Shown here piece after piece: positions 26,793 through 34,863 of a DNA stretch of 43,291 nucleotides. Location of the stretch: contig DUFD01000007.1 of assembly GCA_011171075.1 (NCBI GenBank), positions 1 through 43,291 on the forward strand, given 5' to 3'. The notes beneath the pieces were generated by a model, which was not told the origin of the DNA, made no database searches, and saw nothing but the letters and a program-made list of their open reading frames with translations. The translations under genes and the position numbers were made by a program. The stretch is from Dehalococcoidia bacterium (GTDB lineage Bacteria > Chloroflexota > Dehalococcoidia > Dehalococcoidales > Fen-1064). The number at the start of each line of letters is the position of its first letter. Position 1 is the first letter of the stretch.

Positions 26793-27692
26793 ATGACAGA
26801 AACGCAAGATATTTCGCATGGTCTATTGGATACTATCGGCAACACACCACTGATTAGAATAGGCAACGTTTACGCCAAACTCGAGGGAATGAATCCCAGT
26901 GGTAGCATCAAGGATAGAGTCGCGCTTGAAATAATAGAGGCTGCCGAAGCATCAGGAGAACTCAAGGAAGGCTATACAATAGTAGAAGCCAGCAGTGGCA
27001 ATACCGGTATATCTCTGGCCATGGTGGCCGCTGTCAAAGGTTACAGGATGGTTGTCGTAATGCCCGAAAACATGAGTGAAGAGAGAAAACAGATGATGCG
27101 GGCGTTCAACGCCGAGCTGGTGCTTACTTCCAAGAGCGGAAGCCTGACCGAAGCTATAGAGACGGCAGAGCAGATCGCCGGGAAGCCAAAGACATTTCAC
27201 GCAAGACAGTTTAGTAATCCTAACAACCTTAAAGCCCAAGAAAAAACGGGCAGGGAGATTCTCAGAAGCATCGGGCCAGTAGATGCCGTTGTAGCCGGTG
27301 TTGGTACTGGTGGAACACTGATGGGTATTTCCAACGTAATGAAGGAAGTCAATCCAGAAGTACGGGTGATAGCAGTCGAGCCCGAAGAGGCTGCCGTGAT
27401 GTTTGGTGGAAGTGACGTCAGGATAAGTGAGCACCAGATACAGGGAATCGGTGATGGATTTATACCTCAACTGATAGACATGAACAGTGTTGACGAAGTT
27501 TTTACGGTTGGTAGTCAGGAAGCCATCGACACCGCCAGAAAGCTCTCGAAAGAATACGGTTTGCTGGTAGGAATAAGCTCTGGTGCTAACATGCTGGTCG
27601 CATTGAGGATATCAAGGGAATACGGCAAGGTTGCTACGGTTCTGCCAGATAGAGGAGAAAGATATCTGAGCATGAACTTATTCAGGGAATGA
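26793..27692 (+). CDS. cysK: Cysteine synthase-type PLP enzyme (module 2 cargo)
   Basis: 299 residues. Fold-type II PLP motifs are clear: Lys40 in NPSGSIKDRVA binds PLP, SSGNTG (67-72) binds the substrate carboxylate, GVGTGGTLMG binds the phosphate, and ISSGAN follows near the end. It should make cysteine from O-acetylserine and sulfide; O-phosphoserine or cystathionine-synthase activity cannot be excluded. It is a little shorter at the C-terminus than E. coli CysK. The ribosome site is weak (AGGACT). A TTGTGC-T-GCACAA palindrome at 26695-26707 in its leader may be an operator. It is flanked by array repeats 1 and 2. Confidence 0.88.
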   Translation: MTETQDISHGLLDTIGNTPLIRIGNVYAKLEGMNPSGSIKDRVALEIIEAAEASGELKEGYTIVEASSGNTGISLAMVAAVKGYRMVVVMPENMSEERKQMMRAFNAELVLTSKSGSLTEAIETAEQIAGKPKTFHARQFSNPNNLKAQEKTGREILRSIGPVDAVVAGVGTGGTLMGISNVMKEVNPEVRVIAVEPEEAAVMFGGSDVRISEHQIQGIGDGFIPQLIDMNSVDEVFTVGSQEAIDTARKLSKEYGLLVGISSGANMLVALRISREYGKVATVLPDRGERYLSMNLFRE

Positions 27693-27781
27693 ATCACGTC
27701 CGTAATTCAGGCCCTGTAATAGATAACCGGACACTTACTGCCTCAAGTTGTTAATCTTCCTCCTCTCACTTATCGTGGGTG

Positions 27782-27801
27782 CGAATCCCTCCGCTGCCAC
27801 T
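27782..27801 (+). repeat. Array repeat 2
   Basis: Perfect 20/20 core. Similarity to the tRNA is longest here: 27773-27802 matches 25566-25595 at 29 of 30 positions, reaching into the T stem and variable loop. Confidence 0.9.
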
Positions 27802-27856
27802 TATCTATTCTCTATTATAATCATTTATATCACAATTCATCAGTTTATCAATTGTA

Positions 27857-27884
27857 TTGACTCTAAATTAGGGCGTGATAGAAT
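27857..27884 (+). promoter_or_regulatory. Promoter of the 2TM-domain gene
   Basis: TTGACT (27857-27862), 16-base spacer, TAGAAT (27879-27884). It shows that this module carries its own promoter. Confidence 0.55.
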
Positions 27885-27915
27885 TATAGAGATGGTCAGT
27901 TTGGAGGATTAATAG

Positions 27916-28224
27916 ATGCCAATAGAAATGTCTGAACAAGAGATATATGAAGAAGCTAAAAAAAGGGTAAAAGCCAAGCGGAGCTTCTACCGTCACCTTG
28001 GAGCTTACCTGACAGTTAATATTGTCCTAATAATAATTTGGGCTCTATCCGGCGGTACGACAATCGGTAGTGGTGATTGGACTGGAGGCAAATGGTTTCT
28101 TTGGCCTCTAACAATATGGGGAGTATTTGTTGTGGTTAACTTTCTAGAGGTTTTTGTATTTAAGACAAGTATTCGAGGGGAGAGAGCAGCCATAGAGGAA
28201 GAAATCAAGAAAATGAAGAAATAA
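27916..28224 (+). CDS. 2TM-domain protein (module 3 cargo)
   Basis: 102 residues. A charged N-terminal helix (EIYEEAKKRVKAKRSFYRHL) leads to two transmembrane segments (about 35-54 and 71-91) and a charged tail, the pattern of the 2TM domain family, often fused to or near regulators of unknown function. It is a small inner-membrane protein with no known activity. TTGGAGGATT lies upstream of the ATG. The stop is followed after seven bases by the shared T-arm end (GGTTCGAA) of array repeat 3. Confidence 0.75.
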   Translation: MPIEMSEQEIYEEAKKRVKAKRSFYRHLGAYLTVNIVLIIIWALSGGTTIGSGDWTGGKWFLWPLTIWGVFVVVNFLEVFVFKTSIRGERAAIEEEIKKMKK

Positions 28225-28235
28225 TTGGAGAGGTT

Positions 28236-28255
28236 CGAATCCCTCCGCTGCCACT
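28236..28255 (+). repeat. Array repeat 3
   Basis: Perfect 20/20 core, extended upstream by four more matching bases (GGTT). It is 454 bases from repeat 2, making module 3 the smallest. Confidence 0.9.
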
Positions 28256-28285
28256 TTCTTATATATAAATACTCCGTTTAATAAG

Positions 28286-28741
28286 TTAAGGAAGTGACTT
28301 TGCCAGTTGTTTCCCCAGAGCTTCGCATGCTTGTAGAACCTGTTTGTCAGGCTTACCTCTACACCCTAGTGGTTCTCCGGTTAACGTACCTATACGTCTG
28401 AAAATACGCTCCATAGCTTCCTTCACCCTGCCACCACCGCCATGTGAGTAGAAGAGGACGTAGGGTTTCCCTCTAAGTCCTTCCAATCCATCGCGTACAT
28501 CAGCAATATAATGGTCATCCATGAAGGTCTTGAGACCACCTGCTATATAGCTGTAATAGTCTGGCGAGCCGAAGGCCACGCAGTCATACTGCGGGAAACG
28601 TCTGACATCAAAGCGCCCGTCATTCGTATTAAACGAATCGACCTCAAATCCTGCTTCTCGTAGACCGCCGGCAACCGCTTCAGCCATAGCCGCTGTATTA
28701 CCATATTCCTGTGAATGATACAGAACAAGAGATTTCGTCAT
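28286..28741 (-). CDS. Flavodoxin-family protein (module 4 cargo)
   Basis: 151 residues. The FMN phosphate loop SQEYGNTAAMA (10-20) follows the first strand (KSLVLYH), and later loops AFGSPDYYSYIAGGLKTFMD (about 56-75) and YSHGGGGRVKEAM (about 98-110) would hold the isoalloxazine ring. It fits small single-domain flavodoxins or NADPH:quinone-type flavoproteins; the partner is unknown. AGGAG lies seven bases upstream of ATG 28741. It is oriented towards the tRNA, unlike the three proximal cargo genes. Confidence 0.85.
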   Translation of the reverse strand: MTKSLVLYHSQEYGNTAAMAEAVAGGLREAGFEVDSFNTNDGRFDVRRFPQYDCVAFGSPDYYSYIAGGLKTFMDDHYIADVRDGLEGLRGKPYVLFYSHGGGGRVKEAMERIFRRIGTLTGEPLGCRGKPDKQVLQACEALGKQLAKSLP

Positions 28742-28758
28742 TTCATACTCCTATAATT

Positions 28759-28778
28759 CGAATTCGTCCGCTGCCACT
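28759..28778 (+). repeat. Array repeat 4 (two mismatches)
   Basis: 18 of 20 core positions match (changes at positions 6 and 8). Its right flank (CACTTTTTGTTTTCCC) also resembles the right flank of repeat 0 (CACTTTTTATTTCCCC). Confidence 0.8.
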
Positions 28779-28808
28779 TTTTGTTTTCCCACGCCATCCA
28801 GGATTATT

Positions 28809-29561
28809 TCAAGCAGAGTCGATTCTCTTCTTGATTCTACTCCACGTGTTCGTAATCAGGAAACTCTCCTCCATGTTGTCAATCATCCGGACGAACTTGC
28901 CAAAAGGTACTGATAGCGTTATTACGTCAGAGGGAACAAAGGGCCGTGCTGATGGGTCGAACATGCCGATGATTGCCTTAGGATGCTCTGAGTCCTTTTC
29001 AAGGTAGGGGTACTGAACAATCGTGGAGCAGCCCGAACCGAATGGGGCAGACACCGCATTTCTATCAACCTCATCAAAGCGAGCGAGGGTGAAAAGCCCC
29101 GAGAGAACGTCAGGTGTTGCATAAAAAATGACTACTTCTGGACTATCCTGTTCCTCAAGCTTGTCCCATCTCTTGAAAACTATATACCTAGCTGGTGCTC
29201 GAAAGGTTGGCGTGTTTTTCATTATTTCTTTGACAAGTTCCGGCGATTTGCAGTAACGTTCGCCCTCCAACCTGCCCGGAATCCCGTAGGAAAGAAAATA
29301 TTCAAAGCCAGACATGATACCCTCGGCAAAACCCAGGTATCTCTTGCCACCAGGACAACCAATCGAGTCTGCACCGAAACATAGAGAATTGCCTTCCCTC
29401 ACACCCGTTAATGCACCAATCACACACCTGGACACAGACCCGGGCTCAACTAACTGAGCATGTTTTTCCTCATTCGTGTAATAGAAAGCAATGGGTAGTT
29501 CGGCACCGCCAAAATACCTATCCCATAACTGGATGAATGTGTCTATTGTGTGCATGTCCAT
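28809..29561 (-). CDS. DUF169-family protein (module 5 cargo)
   Basis: 250 residues, soluble. I recognise the DUF169 family from the SIGCPGGKRYLGF-like cysteine/glycine segment (about 70-82), the C-terminal-half AFGSG-type loop (SAPFGSGCSTIVQYPYL) and the end FDPSARPFVPSDVITLSVPFGKF. Members are common in anaerobes and archaea; the function is unknown, and conserved Cys residues suggest a cofactor or metal. GGAGGTG precedes ATG 29561. It is followed on the same strand by nothing else in its module and lies downstream of the crotonase gene. Confidence 0.75.
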   Translation of the reverse strand: MDMHTIDTFIQLWDRYFGGAELPIAFYYTNEEKHAQLVEPGSVSRCVIGALTGVREGNSLCFGADSIGCPGGKRYLGFAEGIMSGFEYFLSYGIPGRLEGERYCKSPELVKEIMKNTPTFRAPARYIVFKRWDKLEEQDSPEVVIFYATPDVLSGLFTLARFDEVDRNAVSAPFGSGCSTIVQYPYLEKDSEHPKAIIGMFDPSARPFVPSDVITLSVPFGKFVRMIDNMEESFLITNTWSRIKKRIDSA

Positions 29562-29659
29562 TGAACACCTCCAGGATATCGAGGGAGTCAGTAAAAAAGG
29601 AAAATGAGTAAGCAGCTTCTGGCTTTTTTCACTTGCAGTGTGTACGAAACCCTACGCCA

Positions 29660-30451
29660 TTATTCGCCCTTGAAGACAGCATCGCGCTTCTCTACGAAAG
29701 AACGCACGCCCTCGCGGAAATCCTCTGTCTGGAAGAGCCGTCCCTGAGCAAATACCGAGAATGCTAGGTTGGACTCGTAGTCCGAACTCAGCCCCAGACG
29801 CATCTGTCGCTTGGCCATCTGGACAGCCAGGGGTGCATTGCTGGCTATTTTCGTTGCCCATTCCTTGGTTGTTTGTTCCAGCTCCTCATGGGGCACTACT
29901 ATGTTCACCAGACCGATGCGCGCTGCCTCGTTAGCATCCATTCTTTCACCCAGGAACATTATTTCGCAGGCCTTGGCCCAGCCAATCAACCGTGGCAGCA
30001 ACCAGTGGCCTCCGTTGTCGGGTATCAGCCCCCGTTTGACGTGCATGTCCCCCATAACAGCTTTATCGGAGGCTATCCTGATATCGCAAAGCTGGGCAAG
30101 CTCAAAGCCCCAGCCTATTGCCGCACCATTGATTGAAGCAATCGTCGGTTTATCTATTGAGAGCATGAGAGTAGACAGCGAAGGACCACCGATTCTCATT
30201 CTTCTCTCGGTCCCACCTGAGCCAGCCCCCTGCCCACCAGCCTGAGCCGTCAGGTCAAGCCCGGAACAGAAACCCCTACCAGCACCGGTGATAACTATTA
30301 CCCTGATGTCATCATTATTATTCGCATCCTCAATGGCCTCCATGAGCCCGGAAATCATCTGACTCGTAAAAGCGTTAAGCCTGTCAGGCCGATTCAGTGT
30401 TAACTTGGCAATTGGTCCTTCCTTCTCGTAGATAACGTCCTGCGATTCCAT
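29660..30451 (-). CDS. Enoyl-CoA hydratase/isomerase family protein (module 5 cargo)
   Basis: 263 residues. IAKLTLNRPDRLNAF, the oxyanion segment GRGFCSGLDLTAQ (about 58-70) and GWGFELAQLCDIRIA (about 112-126) are present. The Glu in GFELA matches the first catalytic Glu of hydratases; the second (normally in a PE motif) seems replaced, as the segment reads MGDMHVKRGLIP. It acts on an acyl-CoA, substrate unknown. The ATG at 30451 is fixed by GGAGG six bases upstream, and that ribosome site lies inside array repeat 5. An extended -10 promoter is at 30507-30498. Confidence 0.88.
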   Translation of the reverse strand: MESQDVIYEKEGPIAKLTLNRPDRLNAFTSQMISGLMEAIEDANNNDDIRVIVITGAGRGFCSGLDLTAQAGGQGAGSGGTERRMRIGGPSLSTLMLSIDKPTIASINGAAIGWGFELAQLCDIRIASDKAVMGDMHVKRGLIPDNGGHWLLPRLIGWAKACEIMFLGERMDANEAARIGLVNIVVPHEELEQTTKEWATKIASNAPLAVQMAKRQMRLGLSSDYESNLAFSVFAQGRLFQTEDFREGVRSFVEKRDAVFKGE

Positions 30452-30471
30452 CGAATACCTCCGTTGCAACT
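30452..30471 (+). repeat. Array repeat 5 (three mismatches, overlaps a ribosome site)
   Basis: CGAATACCTCCGTTGCAACT matches the core at 17 of 20 positions. Its complement supplies the GGAGG ribosome site of the crotonase gene. It could be a chance match, but the ATTATAGCATA motif follows at nearly the same distance as at repeats 0 and 1. Confidence 0.5.
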
Positions 30472-30497
30472 TGATATTTACCTGATATCCTCGCCTG

Positions 30498-30508
30498 ATT
30501 ATAGCATA
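30498..30508 (-). promoter_or_regulatory. Leftward extended -10 of the module 5 crotonase
   Basis: On the minus strand TATGCTATAAT, an extended -10 (TGn-TATAAT). The -35 is poor. Identical 11-base motifs lie at 25619-25629 and 26636-26646. Confidence 0.5.
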
Positions 30509-30577
30509 TCGTCAGTTTTACAGGTTAGAATTATCGATGCTGCACCTCTATCAGGTATAATGACGATAATATTCATC

Positions 30578-31897
30578 ATGACACATCAAGAACCATCCCC
30601 AGACATTACGAGAGTCAGCTTCAGAGCCAGACTAGCCAGGTTAGTCGTCGCCAACAGGGCCTTTGTCGTCGTCTGGCTGGCGCTGTTTATCGCCATTATT
30701 GGTATCAGCATGGTAAGCCCGTTAATGCCGGTTTTTGCGGAAAAAATGGGTGCCAGCGGAATCTGGCTGGGGCTTGCCTTCTCAGGTTTCGCCCTATCGC
30801 AAATACCGCTAATGCCAGTGATAGGCCGATTGTCCGATAGATACGGGAAGAAGCGTTTTCTCTGGATGGGGCTCCTGATTTATACGGCAGCAGCACTCGG
30901 TTATTTTTGGGCCCCAGGTTATCATGAGCTGGTGCTCTTCCGTATTCTCAGCGGAGTCGGTGCATCAATGGTTATTCCTATTGCCTTCTCTTACGTCGGT
31001 GAGCTGGCACCAAAAGACTACGAGGGGCGGTATATGGGGCTCTTCACCATCGCCATGATAGCCGGCTTCGGGATAGGCCCCGTGTTGGGTGGCGTCATCC
31101 ATGATAACATCAGTATGGATGCCACTTTTATCAGTATGGCGATATTCAGTATCCTGGGCTTTCTGGTAATCTTTTTCTTTCTGCCGGCTACGTCCACCGC
31201 TCCAGGAGCACCCTCATCCGTGGAAGGCGCTCGACCCGAGGAGCCTGCCACGTCCTTCCTTTCCATGCTCAAAGACTCAACCATACAGGGTGTCATCGCT
31301 CTTCAACTGACCTTTGGACTACTCTTCGGTACAGTACTCGCTTTCATTGGTGTCTGGATGACAACAACAATAGATACCAGCGTAGCCCAGGTGGGTATTC
31401 TACTGTCAGCACGGTCTATTATGAATGGAGCCCTGAGCTATCCTTTCGGCTGGCTTGCAGATAACATGAACAGAGTCATCCTGGTGAGTGTGGGAATGGG
31501 AATGGTGGCAGTCGGTACCTTCACTATCCCCTGGCTCGGGAACTTCGGCATCTTGTTGGCAGTTTTTGTGGTGATAGGCATCTTTGAAAGCATGGCCATG
31601 CCTTCTCTAAATGCGATTACGGTGGAGAAGGGACGCATCTTGGGAATGGGCACAGTCATGGGTATGTTCAATATGGCTATGTCCCTGGGGCTGGTCACCG
31701 GTTCAATGGTCGGGGGCGTTATAGAAACCTCGATGGGTATAGATGCAGTATTCCGCTTTGCGGCGGTGCTCGGTCTGGTGGGTATTGTCGCGTTCAATGC
31801 ATTCATGTTCAGGAGTACCCGGTTATCCAGAAACAACCCTGCTATTACCCAGCCCGATACACCCGACCCGAAAACTCACGAGTCAACAGACTCGTAG
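30578..31897 (+). CDS. Major facilitator superfamily transporter
   Basis: About 439 residues with 12 predicted transmembrane helices. The MFS loop 2-3 signature GRLSDRYGKKRFLWMG is present, then GVGASMVIPIAFSYVGELAPKDYEGRYMGLF (helix 4-5 region) and a second-half counterpart YPFGWLADNMNR. It resembles DHA1-type drug exporters; the substrate is unknown. The frame is open further upstream, but ATG 30578 gives the most natural start. A TATAAT at 30556-30561 lies just ahead, so the message may have a very short leader. It diverges from the crotonase gene and lies just outside array repeat 5. Confidence 0.85.
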   Translation: MTHQEPSPDITRVSFRARLARLVVANRAFVVVWLALFIAIIGISMVSPLMPVFAEKMGASGIWLGLAFSGFALSQIPLMPVIGRLSDRYGKKRFLWMGLLIYTAAALGYFWAPGYHELVLFRILSGVGASMVIPIAFSYVGELAPKDYEGRYMGLFTIAMIAGFGIGPVLGGVIHDNISMDATFISMAIFSILGFLVIFFFLPATSTAPGAPSSVEGARPEEPATSFLSMLKDSTIQGVIALQLTFGLLFGTVLAFIGVWMTTTIDTSVAQVGILLSARSIMNGALSYPFGWLADNMNRVILVSVGMGMVAVGTFTIPWLGNFGILLAVFVVIGIFESMAMPSLNAITVEKGRILGMGTVMGMFNMAMSLGLVTGSMVGGVIETSMGIDAVFRFAAVLGLVGIVAFNAFMFRSTRLSRNNPAITQPDTPDPKTHESTDS

Positions 31898-31947
31898 CGG
31901 TTCCTTCTCAAACCGCCCCAAAATATCAATATGGACACATATTCTGT

Positions 31948-34584
31948 TTAGTAGCTGGTAATTACTTCTCCATCCATCAGGCGTGGCAGGTACATGTTCA
32001 CCGTGTTCACCGAAATCGCGAAACCAATCCCTTCGACCGCAATACCCACCAGCTTGGCCGAAACCACACCTACAACCTGGCCCTGCATGTTCAACATCGG
32101 CCCGCCGCTATTACCCGGATTGATAGCCGAGTCCGTCTGCAACCAGGTGATGTTTCTACCACAATCAAAGTCGATTGCGGAGACGAGACCACTTGTAACA
32201 GTGATATTGTCCCCTGCCAGGGGATACCCCAACACCATCACCTGCTGCCCCAGGTCGACTTCCATCGGGTCTCCTATCTCCAGATACGGCAGCTCATCAG
32301 CATCAATTCTAATTAGAGCCAGGTCACGAACCAGGTCTCTTGCCTCAACGGTAGCTTCATAGCTGGTACCATCCTCCAGATAAACAGTTATCTCCTCAGC
32401 ATCACTAACCATATGGTTGTTGGTTAAAATAAGTCCATCCGCACTGATAAGAAATCCTGATCCGGAGGCGAGGTCTGTCTCAATACGTACGACGGCTTCA
32501 CGAGCCATGGCAGTTACTTCCTGTGCCGTCATCGTACCAAGATTAGTGGCAGCCGCAACTTCAATTGAGTCTTCCGTTACCCACGCACCCGCCCTGCGAG
32601 GGGCCCATGCGGGAGCATAGTCTCCAGCCGAGTTCGTGGTCAGCCGAACCATGTTGCTGCCGTCCCTGTCCATGATGTATATCTCCCCCTCGTCAGAGTC
32701 TTTAAAAGAGTGGAAGAGAACTTTTGTGCCGTCCGGTGACCAGGAGGGGTGATTACTGGAATAGCTGGCTGGTGTCAGCGAACGGACATCGGTACCGTCA
32801 GCATTCATAATATAAATGCCCCATTTGGTACCGCCGCGACTTGATTGAAAGAGAATCTCATTTCCATCTGGAGACCAGGCAGGAAACGTATCCCATGCAG
32901 AATGATTGGTGAGTCGCCGCTGGTTAGAGCCATCGGCATCCATTACATATATTTCATTATTTCCGTCCCTGTCAGAGACAAAGGCTATTTTCGTACCGTC
33001 TGGCGACCATGCAGGATAATCGTCATAGTCTGAGTTGTCCGTGAGACGTACCAGGTTTCCGCCGTCTACGTCCATCACATATATCTCAGAGGGGTCGTGC
33101 TCCCAGGACTGAAAAACAATCTTAGTGCCATCGGGCGACCAGGCAGGCTCAAACGCATCCCTCCCGGAGAGAATAGGAATCAACCAGGTACCATCAACGT
33201 TTACAGTACAGATATTGTCCGAGTCAAGATTGAAGACAATACGGTTACCGCACGGAGAGAAAGCGTAGTTACCCAGCTTAACGCCGTCTGTGGTAAGTCT
33301 TTCCTGGTTACTGCCATCCACTTCCATAATATAGATGTCTAACTGGTCATCATTCTGGTCGGACAGGAAAGCGATACGGTCGGGTTCAATAATGACATCA
33401 GCCGTAGCAGAGTATGTCTCGCCATCCTGTGTAGCTTCAACCATTACCGTATTTGTATAGTCACCCGGGGTTAGTCCGGCAGTCAGGAGGCCAGTCTGGT
33501 CAATCGTACCAGCTTCTTCATCCACGCTCCAGGTGAAGTCTAATCCTGGTATACGATTTCCATACTGGTCTGTTCCCACGGCTACAAATTGCTGGGGCAT
33601 CTCTATCCCGATATCTGCTTTGTGCGGCGCAATATACACGCCAGCCAGCGGGCCCGGTATAATAGTCACCTGCCCGGTTGCCGTACAGGTTACTACTCCC
33701 TGGGTTGCCTCAACCTCCACCGCGTCAGGGTAGTCTCCCAGTACTGCCTCTGCATTGAAAAGCCCGTCACTGCTTACGGAACCTGCATTCGTATCAAGTG
33801 TGGTCCATGCCAGTGACACATCATTCACGAGGTTACCATACTGGTCCACAGCATTGGCCACAAGCTGCTGACTTTCCCCGGCGCCGACCTGAGCAGTAGT
33901 GATGCTGACTGCTTCAAGCGGGTCAGGATTTATCACCACCGAAGCCTCTGCCTCGAACGTAGTGCCATCCAGCTCTGCAGTGACCACCACGGCATCCACA
34001 AAGGTACCAGCCGTTGTTCCAGCTGTGAGCGTACCATCGTCCGTTATTGTACCAACTTCGTCTACCGCCTCCCAATCGAACTCAGCCCCCGCAATCGGAT
34101 TATCGTAAGCATCCACCGCCTCGGCGGTAAAGGTCATACTCTCGCCGATGTCCAACTCGGCTATTTCTGGAATCGGCTTTGCGCGTGCAAATGGTCCAGG
34201 TTCTACTGTAATGGTAACGGTCGATGTGTTAGATTTGTCAGGACTTTCTTTACTACTGACTGTCAAAGTGACCGTATGAGTCCCGGCCAGTGTGTACTCA
34301 TGGTCCACAGATTCCTCTATTGTCGTCGTAGTCATCGTCGAACCGTCCCCGAAATCCCAGTGGAACTCATCGGCACCCTTAGAGGTATTGGTGAAGCTCA
34401 CCGTGAATGGCGCCTGTCCGTTGGTGGCACTGGCCGTAAGCCCGGCTTTAGGGCCACAACCGGGGAGAAGAAGCGCCACCAGAACAAGAAGCAGCATTAA
34501 ACGAAATCCCAGATTAAGATGTGCATGAAAGCCCGGGGATGCTTTCAATGGTTTCTTAAGACTAGAAGTAGTTGTCTTTTTCAT
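31948..34584 (-). CDS. Lipoprotein with PKD, Ig-like, TolB-propeller and HtrA-type protease domains
   Basis: 878 residues. A signal peptide with lipobox LLLPGC (lipidated Cys43) leads to a PKD domain (about 45-127, FHWDFGDGS type), three Ig-like (Big) repeats (about 128-410, each with a DQYGN or DAYDN core), a TolB/PD40 propeller of about six blades (about 412-640, repeated AWSPDGTKI), and a trypsin-like S1C domain (about 670-878) with His724 (TNNHMV), Asp754 (RDLALI) and Ser826 (GNSGGP). No PDZ domain follows. It should be a membrane-anchored extracellular protease, probably for quality control or matrix processing. ATG 34584 has AAGGAGGAG upstream. Transcription converges with the MFS gene. 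Confidence 0.9.
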   Translation of the reverse strand: MKKTTTSSLKKPLKASPGFHAHLNLGFRLMLLLVLVALLLPGCGPKAGLTASATNGQAPFTVSFTNTSKGADEFHWDFGDGSTMTTTTIEESVDHEYTLAGTHTVTLTVSSKESPDKSNTSTVTITVEPGPFARAKPIPEIAELDIGESMTFTAEAVDAYDNPIAGAEFDWEAVDEVGTITDDGTLTAGTTAGTFVDAVVVTAELDGTTFEAEASVVINPDPLEAVSITTAQVGAGESQQLVANAVDQYGNLVNDVSLAWTTLDTNAGSVSSDGLFNAEAVLGDYPDAVEVEATQGVVTCTATGQVTIIPGPLAGVYIAPHKADIGIEMPQQFVAVGTDQYGNRIPGLDFTWSVDEEAGTIDQTGLLTAGLTPGDYTNTVMVEATQDGETYSATADVIIEPDRIAFLSDQNDDQLDIYIMEVDGSNQERLTTDGVKLGNYAFSPCGNRIVFNLDSDNICTVNVDGTWLIPILSGRDAFEPAWSPDGTKIVFQSWEHDPSEIYVMDVDGGNLVRLTDNSDYDDYPAWSPDGTKIAFVSDRDGNNEIYVMDADGSNQRRLTNHSAWDTFPAWSPDGNEILFQSSRGGTKWGIYIMNADGTDVRSLTPASYSSNHPSWSPDGTKVLFHSFKDSDEGEIYIMDRDGSNMVRLTTNSAGDYAPAWAPRRAGAWVTEDSIEVAAATNLGTMTAQEVTAMAREAVVRIETDLASGSGFLISADGLILTNNHMVSDAEEITVYLEDGTSYEATVEARDLVRDLALIRIDADELPYLEIGDPMEVDLGQQVMVLGYPLAGDNITVTSGLVSAIDFDCGRNITWLQTDSAINPGNSGGPMLNMQGQVVGVVSAKLVGIAVEGIGFAISVNTVNMYLPRLMDGEVITSY

Positions 34585-34758
34585 GAACTCCTCCTTAAAG
34601 TAAAAGCCAAGGCCAATATTACTCTTCACAGTTATTATGTGTTACTAATTAAAGGGCCCTGAGTATCCCTCTCCTGCAATACGGTGCCTGCAAACAGCTC
34701 CCACCACCCGCACCTTTATAGGTGTTCCCTTCTCTCAATACGCAGTACGAGTGCGTTC

Positions 34759-34787
34759 ATTCTAGTTTAGCCTTCACAAGTTGTCAA
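34759..34787 (-). promoter_or_regulatory. Promoter of the protease lipoprotein gene
   Basis: On the minus strand TTGACA (34787-34782), 17-base spacer, TAGAAT (34764-34759), near consensus. Confidence 0.65.
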
Positions 34788-34863
34788 CACCTCTCCATAC
34801 CTCACTAGATCTCCCCCGAATCAAGTCAGGCGTTTCCCGACATAGTTTAATACCTGCGTAATG

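Larger units (their letters stand above)
25575..30471 (+). mobile_element. Tandem array of modules bounded by tRNA-Met 3'-end repeats
   Basis: Six same-orientation copies of a 20-bp core (CGAATCCCTCCGCTGCCACT), the first being the tRNA end itself, divide the region into five modules of about 1.02, 1.19, 0.45, 0.52 and 1.69 kb with one or two genes each. No recombinase gene lies inside. Copies 0 to 3 are identical in the core, copy 4 has two changes and copy 5 three, so decay rises with distance from the tRNA. I interpret this as serial site-specific insertion at the tRNA by an enzyme acting in trans, similar in principle to the tmRNA-associated islands of Dehalococcoides but with tiny cargo. 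Confidence 0.65.

Noticed and set aside
25575-30471. CRISPR-like array
   Set aside because: The repeats are spaced 454 to 1693 bases apart, are part of a tRNA and enclose genes; there are no short uniform spacers or cas genes.
31897-31916. GCGGTT/AACCGC hairpin between the MFS and protease genes as a terminator
   Set aside because: Only six base pairs with an eight-base loop and no T-run on either strand.
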